Shown: positions 1 to 8,244, numbered from the stretch's first letter. The stretch is 11,935 nt of DNA from Candidatus Schekmanbacteria bacterium GWA2_38_11 (GCA_001790645.1 MGDB01000061.1:1-11935); one strand, 5' to 3'. The notes: generated by a model from the letters alone, not told the origin. Translations and numbers: made by a program.

Positions 1-11
1 AGGATAATTTC

Positions 12-1706
12 TTATGCACTAATTTCCTTTTTTGTTATCCTGTATTTTAAAAGCAGACTATCTTTAGAAAATCCATTATCAATAAAATCCCACGGGAATA
101 ACTCTTCTTCTTCTCTATCTCTGTAATTGTAGAAATCAGGATTAATATTAAGCTCCCGGAAAGATCTATACCAGTCGCCGTCAAGCTCCAGGGTCTTTAT
201 CAATATATCAGATACCCTTCTGTCTCCCCTTGCTAAAACAGCCTGCACATAGCTCCATTTCGGGACATCAGTTATAACCGAGATATTGCTCATTCCTTTT
301 AAAGACTTTTTTAAAAATATTAATTTTTTATTTAAACTTGATACCTCCTCCATTGGATACCACTGGAATGGAGTAAAGGGCTTGGGGATAAAGGAGTTAA
401 TGCTGACAATAATTTTCCCAAGACGTGTCTTCCCTTTAGTTTCTTTGACTATTCTGTGCCTTATCTTTTTTATTAAGTCATCTATTGCTTTTATATCATC
501 CCACTTTTCTCCTGGTAATCCAATAAGGAAATAAAGTTTCAGGTTCAGTATCCCTTTTACAATAGCATACTGAGTTTTTTCTAAAATTACCTCTTCGCTT
601 ATAGGTTTACCAATTAACTTCCTCATAGCTTCACTGCCGGCTTCAGGAGCTAATGTCAGAGAGTTTTGCCCGGATTTTACCAATAACTCTAAAAGCGGGT
701 CCCTTACACCTTCAAAGCGGATTGAGGAAATTGAAGGCAATATTTCTTTATCTGATAAACTCCTGCATAAAGAATCAAATTCAGGGTGTTCAGAAATTGA
801 TGACCCAAGCAGTCCGATCTTATTCGTGCGTTCAAGACCCTTGTCTATTTGCAACAATACCTTATTAACATCCCTGAATCTCCCTTTGCCCATAAGATTC
901 CCTATGAGACAGAAGTTGCAGTGCCTGCTGCACCCCCTTGAGACCTCAATAAGATAGATATTAGAAAACTCTGTAGCAGGAGTTAAAACATGTGTAAATG
1001 TTTCAGTCTTATTTAAATCTTTAACCTTCCCCACAGAAACCTTTTCTTTTCCAACACCTATATTCCTGAATCTCTTAATTGTACCGGAATCATTATAATC
1101 AACTTCTATGAAACGAGGGATATAGGCTTCTTTTATAGGATTAAAAAATTCTAAGAATTCCGTCTTGTTTTCAGCTTCACTCCTGGCTTTTTTATAATTT
1201 AATATAAAATCCTCTAATATCTCCTCTGCTTCTCCAAGGATGAAAATGTCAACAAATTCGGCAACTGGCTCAGGGTTTGCTGTAGAAGCAATTCCACCAG
1301 CTATGATCAAGGGGTCAGAAAGCCTTCTCTCTTTAGTCCTGATCTTAATTTTTGATAGCTTAAGGATTCTTAATAAGTTCAAATAATCATTTTCAAAAGA
1401 GATAGAAAAGGCAACAATATCGAAGCTATTAATTGGTTTTTGAGATTCTAATGAAAAAAGTGATGTATTTGTTCTCTGGTACTCTTTCAAATCCTCTTCT
1501 GAAGGGAGAAACCCTCTCTCACAGACAATATCAGGAAAGTTATTAAAGAGATAATAAAGGGATTGAAAACCGAGGTTTGACATCCCAAGGTAGTAGGTAT
1601 TGGGATAGATAAGTGCAACTGATATTTTCCCGCCAAAATCTTTTTTTATAGCGCCATTCTCTTCTTCTAAGAGATTTCTTGCTTTTTCAATTAATTTCCA
1701 TGACAT
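12..1706 (-). CDS. B12-binding radical SAM protein (TIGR03960-like)
   Basis: Predicted radical SAM enzyme with an N-terminal cobalamin-binding-like domain; its substrate is unknown. Residues about 25-170 have the alternating strand/helix pattern of a B12-binding Rossmann fold (KISVALIYPNTYYLGMSNLG near residue 27, LIIAGGIASTANPEPVAEF near 133, ILGEAEE near 156). The [4Fe-4S] motif CX3CX2C lies at C259, C263 and C266 in SRGCSRHCNFC and is followed by a typical SAM-barrel sequence. The 564-residue length fits the stand-alone version of a family often fused or adjacent to a DUF2344 protein; no such domain follows here, and the next gene would lie off the left edge. The ATG is preceded by only a weak GAATGAG-like ribosome site. 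It is the last of three co-oriented genes, 111 bases after the AI-2E permease. Family assignment is firm; the reaction is not known. Confidence 0.88.
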   Translation of the reverse strand: MSWKLIEKARNLLEEENGAIKKDFGGKISVALIYPNTYYLGMSNLGFQSLYYLFNNFPDIVCERGFLPSEEDLKEYQRTNTSLFSLESQKPINSFDIVAFSISFENDYLNLLRILKLSKIKIRTKERRLSDPLIIAGGIASTANPEPVAEFVDIFILGEAEEILEDFILNYKKARSEAENKTEFLEFFNPIKEAYIPRFIEVDYNDSGTIKRFRNIGVGKEKVSVGKVKDLNKTETFTHVLTPATEFSNIYLIEVSRGCSRHCNFCLIGNLMGKGRFRDVNKVLLQIDKGLERTNKIGLLGSSISEHPEFDSLCRSLSDKEILPSISSIRFEGVRDPLLELLVKSGQNSLTLAPEAGSEAMRKLIGKPISEEVILEKTQYAIVKGILNLKLYFLIGLPGEKWDDIKAIDDLIKKIRHRIVKETKGKTRLGKIIVSINSFIPKPFTPFQWYPMEEVSSLNKKLIFLKKSLKGMSNISVITDVPKWSYVQAVLARGDRRVSDILIKTLELDGDWYRSFRELNINPDFYNYRDREEEELFPWDFIDNGFSKDSLLLKYRITKKEISA

Positions 1707-1817
1707 AGACTCATTCTAATTCGCTTCAGGAAAAGGTTCAAGGAATATGTGGAAGATTATTGTGCCCTTTGGAGTTTATTTTGGATTTTGAGATTTGATA
1801 TTTGAGTTTTTGGCAGC

Positions 1818-2921
1818 TCAGGTGAGATTATGCCTGTAAATTATCCCCTGGATTTCTTTTAATATAATCCTGAATACTTCATAAATAGGAATGGCAAGGA
1901 TCATACCCAGAATACCCATCAAATTTTCTCCAATCAGTATCGCAATCAGCACGATTACTGGATGAACCTTGACAGCTTTTGAAATTACCCCAGGAATTAT
2001 TAATAAATCGTCTATGAGCCTGATAGCGATAAAAAGGATCAGGACCTGAATAAAATTTGTAAAAGTTCCCCTTTCAAGCAACACTACAATTATGGCAAGA
2101 GAACTTCCTATCAAAGGACCGAGATAAGGAACGACATTCACAACCCCGGCAACTACCCCAATAAATAAGAAGTACCTGACATTAAGAAAATAAAGCCCTA
2201 TGGCTGATAAAGTGCCTATTATCAGGCATTCTACAATCATACCTCCCAGGTAATTTCCTAACTGCTTATCAATCCGGTAGAGAAGATTTAATGAAACTTC
2301 AAAGTATCTGTTTGGCACCATGCTAACCAGATATTTCTTTATTGCCCTGCTTTCTATCAGAAGAAAAAAAGTAATAAAGGGAACAAATATAAAAAGAGGC
2401 AGAAAGGAAATCAGGCTGAAAACACTTGAGAGAGAAGTTCCTTCAGTAAATAAATTTATAAGATTTTTATATAAAGAATTAAGCAGATTTTCAACAACAT
2501 TGATTTCTCCTACTATGGGAAACCGCTCCTGAAGCAAAAATTGCCAGTAATAAAGCTTATCCTTCATATAGAACATCTCTGTCTGAACTATGTCTTTATA
2601 CTCAGGGAGCCTTGCCTGGATTGCATCAATCTGATTTATGAGCAGAGGTACCAGGTAAACTACTCCTATGGTCAAGCTTGTGCAAATTAAAAGAAAAACT
2701 ATTATGACTGTAGCAATCCGGGTTAAACCTAATCTCTCACTCCTGTCAACCACAGGCAGAAGGAGATAGGATATAAATGCCGAAATGAAAACAGAAACAA
2801 GCGCATACCGCAAAAAATACAGGACACTTACAGACAGGATTAGAATTATAGTAATGCCTATCAGATCAGAGATTAAGTTTTTCCTCTGATACTTGGGTTT
2901 TATTATTATTGTTTTTTCCAT
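1818..2921 (-). CDS. AI-2E family transporter (PF01594 permease)
   Basis: Multipass inner-membrane protein of the AI-2E/YdiK/PerM family. Members have been linked to autoinducer export or to Na+/H+ antiport; the substrate here cannot be read from sequence. The 367-residue length is normal. Hydrophobic segments lie near residues 18-58, 69-96, 164-191, 224-262, 264-282, 288-310 and 320-350, with a soluble loop at about 97-160. Family signatures are VPYLGPLIG (264-272) and the C-terminal HPVIVLIAILIGENLMGILG stretch from residue 320. The gene starts 15 bases after the stop of the cyclic-nucleotide-binding gene, so the two are almost certainly co-transcribed. No strong Shine-Dalgarno site precedes the ATG, so translation may be coupled to the upstream gene. 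Identity is secure at family level. Confidence 0.92.
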   Translation of the reverse strand: MEKTIIIKPKYQRKNLISDLIGITIILILSVSVLYFLRYALVSVFISAFISYLLLPVVDRSERLGLTRIATVIIVFLLICTSLTIGVVYLVPLLINQIDAIQARLPEYKDIVQTEMFYMKDKLYYWQFLLQERFPIVGEINVVENLLNSLYKNLINLFTEGTSLSSVFSLISFLPLFIFVPFITFFLLIESRAIKKYLVSMVPNRYFEVSLNLLYRIDKQLGNYLGGMIVECLIIGTLSAIGLYFLNVRYFLFIGVVAGVVNVVPYLGPLIGSSLAIIVVLLERGTFTNFIQVLILFIAIRLIDDLLIIPGVISKAVKVHPVIVLIAILIGENLMGILGMILAIPIYEVFRIILKEIQGIIYRHNLT

Positions 2922-2936
2922 TGCTTAGCGGGGACT

Positions 2937-3437
2937 TTATGGAATAGTAGGTTCTTCTACTCCAAGCTTTTTATATAAATCTATATTTACTTTCCTGAGC
3001 CTTGATGAAAGGAGTTTAGCAATATTATAGAGAAGCCTAAATCCTATCTTATTGTCCCTCGTGATCAGGGCATCAAAATCATGTTTAAAAATACCGAGAA
3101 CCTCAACATCTCCGTTGGCAATTACATATGTTGAACGGGGCTGGTCTTCAAAAAGAGACATTTCTCCGAATATTTCCCCCTCCTCGATCATCTGTATGAC
3201 TTTTCCATTTTCGCCATCAGGGCCAAGAGCCACATATGCGCTTCCCTTCTTTATTATGTATATTGCTAACCCGGGCTCCTTAGCCTGAACAATAACCTCC
3301 CCGTCTTTGAACTCTCTCAGGTGGGTAACCATTTCTATTTTTCTGAGTTCCTTCTTTGTAAGGTCTTTCAGTAAGGGATTACTCTTTAAAAATTTCATAA
3401 GCTCACTTGACTCTTCTTTAAAACCTAATAATGGCAT
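2937..3437 (-). CDS. Cyclic nucleotide-binding domain protein
   Basis: A 166-residue cytoplasmic protein consisting almost entirely of one cNMP-binding (CAP_ED) domain, residues about 20-145. The phosphate-binding cassette is clear: FGEMSLFEDQPRSTYV at 90-105, with the conserved FGE and the Arg (R101) that normally contacts the cyclic phosphate. A short helical tail follows. I see no helix-turn-helix, so it is not a complete Crp/Fnr regulator and looks more like a stand-alone sensor that acts through a partner. It is the first gene of a reverse-strand operon with an AI-2E permease and a radical SAM enzyme, which makes the permease the obvious candidate partner; that is inference. The ATG has a good AAGGA ribosome site nine bases upstream. 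Ligand (cAMP, cGMP or other) not determinable. Confidence 0.9.
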   Translation of the reverse strand: MPLLGFKEESSELMKFLKSNPLLKDLTKKELRKIEMVTHLREFKDGEVIVQAKEPGLAIYIIKKGSAYVALGPDGENGKVIQMIEEGEIFGEMSLFEDQPRSTYVIANGDVEVLGIFKHDFDALITRDNKIGFRLLYNIAKLLSSRLRKVNIDLYKKLGVEEPTIP

Positions 3438-3464
3438 TTCTATTTTTCCTTGTATTGATTTTAA

Positions 3465-3494
3465 ATTTTACCTATATAAAGAAACTCAAGTCAA
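3465..3494 (-). promoter_or_regulatory. Sigma-70-like promoter of the cNMP/AI-2E/rSAM operon
   Basis: On the reverse strand TTGACT (3494-3489) is followed after 18 bases by TAAAAT (3470-3465), each hexamer matching consensus at five of six positions. Initiation near 3458 would give a leader of about 20 bases that still holds the AAGGA ribosome site of the first gene. Read by eye; no transcript data. Confidence 0.55.
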
Positions 3495-3537
3495 TATAAT
3501 TTTAAAAAATTAGTGGTAATTGGTCTGTTACATAGGG

Positions 3538-3560
3538 GTAGGGGCGATTTTAGTCGCCCT
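3538..3560. repeat. GTAG-led short hairpin repeat
   Basis: GTAG is followed by GGGCGA, six bases, then TCGCCC (stem 3542-3547 with 3554-3559). It has the same layout (GTAG, then a small perfect hairpin) as the left halves of the two-hairpin elements near 10880 and 11478, but no matching CTAC half is seen nearby. It may be a solitary half-element. Confidence 0.45.
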
Positions 3561-3567
3561 TAAGAGG

Positions 3568-3607
3568 AGGAAGGCTTCCTGCCTGCCGGCAGGCAGGAAG
3601 CCTTCCT
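3568..3607. repeat. 40-base perfect palindrome
   Basis: The two 20-base arms are exact reverse complements with no loop, centred between 3587 and 3588; the core is CCTGCCTGCC/GGCAGGCAGG. It lies in the spacer between the divergent cNMP operon and pgeF, so it is not placed as a simple terminator for either, although as RNA it would form a very stable hairpin upstream of pgeF. The same 20-base core recurs with one mismatch at 7101-7120, so this is a dispersed GC-rich repeat in AT-rich intergenic DNA. Its origin and role are unknown. Confidence 0.85.
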
Positions 3608-3651
3608 TACCCTCCTTTTATTATTACCAAATTATTTAGAAAATAAGATTT

Positions 3652-4461
3652 ATGAGAGCCAAAAAAGCAGGCGAGTTGGTGTACTTTGAATCTGATAAGT
3701 TTTCTGCCAGCGGTCTTGTAACCCATGCCTTTTGCACAAGAAAAGGAGGAATAAGCAAATCACCCTATGATTCCCTGAATTTCAACTACAGAGTAGGAGA
3801 TAAAAACAAGACAGTTTATGAGAACTATAAGATTTTGGAAGAAAAATTTGGAATAAATCACCACCATATACTGACACTAAATCAGTCCCACGGAGATGGG
3901 ATACTGATAATTGATGAATCCCCTGAAAATCTGGAAGAGTTTGCCATTAAAACTAAAAATATGGAGAAAGACGCCTTAATTACCAATAAACTATTAATTC
4001 CCATAGCAATCCTCACTGCTGATTGCCAACCAATAATGTTTCTTGACAGAAAGAATAGAGCCATAGGAATCGCCCATGCAGGATGGAAGGGAACAGTCTC
4101 AAGGATCGGACAAAAAGTATTTAGAGAAATGAGCAGGTTTTATGGGACAAGCCCTGATGACTGCCTGGTTGCTTTTGGACCCTCAATTGGAAAATGCTGT
4201 TATGAAGTGGGGGAAGAAGTTATAGAAATTTTAAAAAAAGAATTCTCCAACTGGAAGGATTTTGTTATAAATAGAAAAAACGACAAATGGAATTTTTCTT
4301 TAGATGACTTAAACCTTTTTCAAATGACTGAAATCGGGATCCCGCGTAAGAATATTTCAAGAACCAACCTGTGCACAAGCTGTAATAATGATTTTTTCTT
4401 TTCTTACAGAAAAGAAAAAGGAGTCACGGGAAGATGTTTGTCAATTATAATGCTAATTTAG
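3652..4461 (+). CDS. pgeF: Peptidoglycan editing factor PgeF (YfiH/DUF152)
   Basis: Member of the former multicopper polyphenol oxidase (laccase) family, whose E. coli member YfiH/PgeF keeps peptidoglycan composition correct by removing misincorporated L-serine-containing precursors. The 269-residue length is normal and the protein is cytoplasmic, with no signal peptide. The metal-site residues are all present: H80 in LNQSHGDG, C125 in LTADCQP and H142 in AHAGWKG. Other family blocks are THAFCTRKGG (24-33), FGPSIGKCCYEVG and the C-terminal TNLCTSCNNDFFFSYRK. The ATG has only a weak purine-rich site (GAAAATAAG) upstream and no earlier in-frame start looks better. The gene stands alone, with a divergent operon upstream and a convergent gene 29 bases downstream. 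Confidence 0.93.
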   Translation: MRAKKAGELVYFESDKFSASGLVTHAFCTRKGGISKSPYDSLNFNYRVGDKNKTVYENYKILEEKFGINHHHILTLNQSHGDGILIIDESPENLEEFAIKTKNMEKDALITNKLLIPIAILTADCQPIMFLDRKNRAIGIAHAGWKGTVSRIGQKVFREMSRFYGTSPDDCLVAFGPSIGKCCYEVGEEVIEILKKEFSNWKDFVINRKNDKWNFSLDDLNLFQMTEIGIPRKNISRTNLCTSCNNDFFFSYRKEKGVTGRCLSIIMLI

Positions 4462-4490
4462 GTTTTGCGGTGTTCGGTTTCCTGCCAGCC

Positions 4491-7049
4491 TTACGGCCAG
4501 AATCTTGGTAGCTCGATTAATTTTTTTTCAAAGGGTTTTAGTTTTTCCCTGAAACTGTCTGTATTCAGATTCAACTTCTCAGCAATCCTAAGTATCTCAG
4601 CAATCACTTCATATTCATCAATATTATTTTCATTAGAGTAAAGGGATTCAACCATGGAAGAAACTCTCTTCTGTAAAAATTCAAAAAGAATATTCTGGGA
4701 CTCTGTAAGTGAGGGATTTAAAGACAAATTATCTATAATTTTCAGATAGGATTTGATGGAAATGCATTTCTCTAAATCCACCTTTTCTATTAGCCTGTTC
4801 ACTTTTCCTTCAAGAGTTAAGGATAGTTTTCCCAAGATCTTAGTGATATCAAGGTTGAGTTTAAACTTCCGGGCTGTATTAAGTAATTCCTTCATCTTTG
4901 AAGGACTGTTTGTATCAGGGGATTTAAGAAACTCATCTGTTTCATTTAATAAATTTATTGAAAAGTTGTATTCCAATGCAGCCCTGATAGCAGGGGGAAC
5001 TGATACACCGCTCTCAAAAAAGAGACTAAACAGAGCCTTATTATTCTCAAAAAATTCTGTAATTTCTTTCCTTATCAGCACATCTTTTCTGGCAGCAATT
5101 CTTAGGAGGAAATTTTTTCTCTCGTCAGGGAAGAGGTCTTTGATTCCAAGAGACGGACTTTTAAATAGCCGCACTATGTGAGGTTCAATCTTATCAGGGG
5201 ACTCTTTTAATATTTCAGAAAGTGCTTCTTTTAGCTTCAGAAAATCTTTTATATCTTTAACCTTAAGGAGATAATTCTTTAAATCAAATTCAGACCTCTG
5301 TATGCAAATAAAAATGTAAAAGAATTCCTCTCCCAGCCTGATGCTTGTAGCCTTTACTTTTCCAATAAAATATTTGATCCCTCCTTTTTGAGAAGCTGTT
5401 ATCTCTTCCAGTTTAAGCCTGTAGCCGCATAGCTTTTCAATCTGCTCAGTTTCAAAAAATATATTTTCCATAACCAACTGGTTGACTACTTTTTTTATAG
5501 CATCAACATATGGGTTTGTTTCTAAAAAGAATATATCCCGTCCTGATTTACGGCTTTTATTCCCAACTGCACTTTTTAATTCATTTATAAAAGGCAGTAC
5601 AAATTGAGGGGTAGTGAATTCTTTAACAAGCTCAACAGCCTTTGCTGCAAATCTTAAATTCTGTATCGCCTCAATACCTTCTATATCATCAAAAAACCAG
5701 CCACAGCTTGTGTACATCATCATTGCGTATCTCTGGGATTCAAGAAGCCTCAAAAACTTGATCCTTGCAGAACGATCGTTTTTACTCTTAAGGTGCTTTT
5801 CAAAAAAAAGATCCATGCTTGAGCCGGACCAGTTATTAACAATCACGTTGCCATAATCATTCCTTGCCTCCCAGGGATCAGAAACAAATTTTGAACCCTC
5901 TTTTTCAAATACTGAATATAAATTTCCTGCCAGCACATCTACAGCTTTCTTTAACGGTTTTCTCCATTTCTGGTTCCATCCCGGCTCGCTGTTAATACTG
6001 CAGCCACAGTCATCCTTCCATCTTTTAACACCATGAAAACAACTCCAGGAGCTTCCCTCTCCATCCTCTCCTAAATTTAACTCAACTTCATACTCAGGCG
6101 GGGAATTTTTAAGAAAATTGGAGTAATTTGTTACAGTAAAATTATTGGGCTTTGCCTCTTCCTTAAAAAGATAAGAGATACACATATCACCAAATGGTTC
6201 ATGATGGCCATAGGATTCCCCGTCTGTGCATATATTGATTAGGCAGGAAGATTTCGCCTCTTTGGGAACAGCCTCTTTTATCCTTGATGCAAAAGAGCCT
6301 GCATTTTTTAAAAGGTGCTCAAAGGCAACAGCCTTGGAGATATCCTTGTCATAGAAAAAAACAGCCAAAGATTTATCAGAAGAAAAATTCTCTCCCAAAT
6401 AGATTCTATAGCTTCTGGTGGTATCTATACTTCCATCTTTTGCATTTATCCATTTTCCGTCAGGGATTTTTCTTATTCTTAAGGCCTGATAAGGGGATAA
6501 AACTATAAATTTTATCTCATGCTCTAATAAGATCTTAACGGTCTCCATATTGACGGCTGTTTCAGGAAGCCATATCCCTTCTGTATCACGTTTGAATCTC
6601 TTCTTAAAGTCAATCTTCCCCCAGAAGACTTGGGTAATCTTATCTCTTTTTGGAACAAGGGGCATAATTACATGATGATAGACCTGCCCAATGGCATTTC
6701 CTTTGCCATCATTTCTTGCCATGCTGAGCTTATCAGCTTCAATTATCTTTTTGTAAGTCTCAGGATACTTTTCCTCAATCCAGGTTAAAAGAGTTGGTCC
6801 AATGTTGAAGCTTAAAAACTGGAAGTTGTTTACTATATCACCTATCCTTTCTTTTTTATCCAGTACCCTTGAGGCGGTGTTTGGCTTATAACATTCCTCA
6901 TAAATCCTCTCATTCCAGTCATGATAAGGAAAAACTGAGGGCTGAGATTCAATGGCATCAAGGAAAGGATTTTCCCTTGGCGGCTGGTAGAAGTGGCCAT
7001 GAATTATTAAATATGTTTTAGCAGACGGCTGCTTTGAATCCTTTAACAC
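4491..7049 (-). CDS. GH57 family glycoside hydrolase with DUF3536 domain
   Basis: An 852-residue cytoplasmic protein (no signal peptide) of the GH57 alpha-amylase/alpha-mannosidase-like superfamily, DUF3536 subgroup. The N-terminal catalytic barrel begins with IIHGHFYQPPREN (15-27). GIWLPETAV (158-166) carries E163, the expected nucleophile, and CTDGESYGHHEPFGD (274-288) carries D276, the likely acid/base by analogy with the DGEKFG motif of GH57 glucanotransferases. SSWSCFHGVKRWKDDCGC (333-350) and YAMMMYTSCGWFFDD (441-455) are typical of the DUF3536 type. The remaining 350 or so residues are mostly helical. The start is GTG with a good AGGAAG site five bases upstream. Activity on an alpha-glucan is likely by family, but the substrate is unproven. 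It converges on pgeF; the flippase-like gene lies upstream on the same strand across a 206-base repeat-containing gap. Confidence 0.9.
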   Translation of the reverse strand: MLKDSKQPSAKTYLIIHGHFYQPPRENPFLDAIESQPSVFPYHDWNERIYEECYKPNTASRVLDKKERIGDIVNNFQFLSFNIGPTLLTWIEEKYPETYKKIIEADKLSMARNDGKGNAIGQVYHHVIMPLVPKRDKITQVFWGKIDFKKRFKRDTEGIWLPETAVNMETVKILLEHEIKFIVLSPYQALRIRKIPDGKWINAKDGSIDTTRSYRIYLGENFSSDKSLAVFFYDKDISKAVAFEHLLKNAGSFASRIKEAVPKEAKSSCLINICTDGESYGHHEPFGDMCISYLFKEEAKPNNFTVTNYSNFLKNSPPEYEVELNLGEDGEGSSWSCFHGVKRWKDDCGCSINSEPGWNQKWRKPLKKAVDVLAGNLYSVFEKEGSKFVSDPWEARNDYGNVIVNNWSGSSMDLFFEKHLKSKNDRSARIKFLRLLESQRYAMMMYTSCGWFFDDIEGIEAIQNLRFAAKAVELVKEFTTPQFVLPFINELKSAVGNKSRKSGRDIFFLETNPYVDAIKKVVNQLVMENIFFETEQIEKLCGYRLKLEEITASQKGGIKYFIGKVKATSIRLGEEFFYIFICIQRSEFDLKNYLLKVKDIKDFLKLKEALSEILKESPDKIEPHIVRLFKSPSLGIKDLFPDERKNFLLRIAARKDVLIRKEITEFFENNKALFSLFFESGVSVPPAIRAALEYNFSINLLNETDEFLKSPDTNSPSKMKELLNTARKFKLNLDITKILGKLSLTLEGKVNRLIEKVDLEKCISIKSYLKIIDNLSLNPSLTESQNILFEFLQKRVSSMVESLYSNENNIDEYEVIAEILRIAEKLNLNTDSFREKLKPFEKKLIELPRFWP

Positions 7050-7255
7050 AAACTCTTCCTCTCATTTATATTTAAATACTAAATTCTAATATCAAAATTC
7101 CCTGCCTACCGGCAGGCAGGTAAACAAATTCAAAATTCAAATATTTAAAATTCAAAAAAATTACAGGAGTACCTAAATATTGTTTTGAACTTTAGATTTT
7201 GGTCATTTGATATTTTTTAGAAATTAGAATTTCGGATTTAGAATTTACTTACAAA
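7050..7255. repeat. AT-rich intergenic spacer with degenerate TTCAAAATTCAAA words
   Basis: The spacer between two reverse-strand genes is built mostly of reiterated variants of AATTCAAAATTCAAA and their complements (for example around 7126-7160 and 7220-7250), with one GC-rich palindrome embedded. Similar wording occurs in the spacers near 1780-1812 and 9084-9112. I see no coding potential. It looks like a degenerate dispersed repeat rather than a regulatory region. Confidence 0.5.
7101..7120. repeat. Second copy of the CCTGCC/GGCAGG palindromic core
   Basis: CCTGCCTACCGGCAGGCAGG differs by one base from the core of the 40-base palindrome at 3568-3607. It is a near-perfect 20-base palindrome in otherwise very AT-rich DNA, between the flippase-like gene and the GH57 gene, where it could form a hairpin in a readthrough transcript. 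Confidence 0.75.
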
Positions 7256-8233
7256 TCACTGGATTATACTTTCCTTTTCAATGACATCATCCAATTTACC
7301 AAATTTATTGTGATTTGTAAAAAAGAAAATGGCGCCAATAACTACTGCAAACCAAAGGGTACAGGTTCTTATTATAAAAGTTGCAGCTACAGCTACAGGT
7401 CTCAAGACCTTCAATATGATAAGGATTCCCGTCATACTGGTCTCAGTTGTCCCGATACCTCCCGGCAACATGCTCAAAGCGCCAACAATAGTGGCAAAGG
7501 AATAGATAAACGCTGCATTGAAGCATGATACATTACTTCCTAACCCTGCAAGTACAAGATAGAATGCCAGGCATTCGCAGAACCACGACAGGATGCTTAT
7601 AATAGTAGGAATGAACAATTTTTTTAAAGCTAAAAGGCTTGATGCGCTTTCATAAGCCCTCTCAACCCTGATTACATGTTTTTTAACCAGCTTCACTCTC
7701 TCCATCAGGGATGTTATCTTTAAGAATAGTGGTTCAATCCCTAAAACAATAACAATCCCAAAAATTATGAGGGTTGTAGCCATAACTATCCTGGTACCGA
7801 AGTGAAGGGAGTAAGCCCCGACCCCGGCAATAGCACATAGCCCTAAAAGATCTGTAACTCTTTCAGCCAGTATTATTGGTGAAGATTTTGCAATTGGGGT
7901 TAAGTTTATTTTTTTAAGAAGATAAGCCTTAAGAACCTCTCCAAATTTACCCGGGGTTACAGCCATTATGAGCCCTGACATAAAAATTATAAAGCTATCC
8001 TTTTTCCCGACCGGGATATTAAGGAGTTTCAGGTAGTAGTCCCATTTCCAAAACCGCAGAAGGTAGTTTACTAAAACCAGCAGCAAGATAACAGGCAGAT
8101 AATGCCATGAAAATTTCTTGAAGGCTAAAAACAAATTAGAAGAATCAGCGTACATTGTCAAAATGGCAAAGACAATGGCAGCAAAGACTAAAGACAGAAG
8201 AAATTTGAATTTTAATTTCTTAACAAAAGCCAT
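7256..8233 (-). CDS. Flippase-like integral membrane protein (LPG synthase TM / UPF0104)
   Basis: A 325-residue inner-membrane protein of the lysylphosphatidylglycerol synthetase TM-region family (PF03706), the flippase-like half found in MprF and as stand-alone proteins. About eight hydrophobic segments are visible (roughly 11-28, 44-62, 79-95, 124-142, 147-172, 206-230, 236-258, 266-306). The family blocks TPGKFGEVLKAYLL (93-106), ERVTDLLGL (124-132) and MLPGGIGTTE (255-264) are all present. No aminoacyl-transferase domain is attached, so lipid lysylation is not implied; moving a lipid or lipid-linked sugar across the membrane is the usual guess. The ribosome site before the ATG is weak. 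It is divergent from the lipoprotein gene and 206 bases upstream of the GH57 gene on the same strand, so a shared transcript is possible but not shown. Confidence 0.9.
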   Translation of the reverse strand: MAFVKKLKFKFLLSLVFAAIVFAILTMYADSSNLFLAFKKFSWHYLPVILLLVLVNYLLRFWKWDYYLKLLNIPVGKKDSFIIFMSGLIMAVTPGKFGEVLKAYLLKKINLTPIAKSSPIILAERVTDLLGLCAIAGVGAYSLHFGTRIVMATTLIIFGIVIVLGIEPLFLKITSLMERVKLVKKHVIRVERAYESASSLLALKKLFIPTIISILSWFCECLAFYLVLAGLGSNVSCFNAAFIYSFATIVGALSMLPGGIGTTETSMTGILIILKVLRPVAVAATFIIRTCTLWFAVVIGAIFFFTNHNKFGKLDDVIEKESIIQ

Positions 8234-8244
8234 AAATTCTTAAC

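Noticed and set aside
3568..3607. Rho-independent terminator
   Set aside because: It lies between divergent genes, so neither gene ends there, and it has no immediate uninterrupted T-run on the relevant side; the core recurs elsewhere as a repeat.
4462..4490. Terminator between pgeF and the GH57 gene
   Set aside because: The 29-base gap shows no convincing stem followed by a T-run on either strand.
4753..5181. A 142-codon plus-strand open frame inside the GH57 region
   Set aside because: It is antisense to the well-supported GH57 gene, has no ribosome site, and its translation is a Ser/Leu-rich sequence without motifs.
7310..7528. A 72-codon plus-strand frame over the flippase-like gene
   Set aside because: Low-complexity Ser/Tyr-rich translation, antisense to a gene with clear family motifs; a frame shadow.
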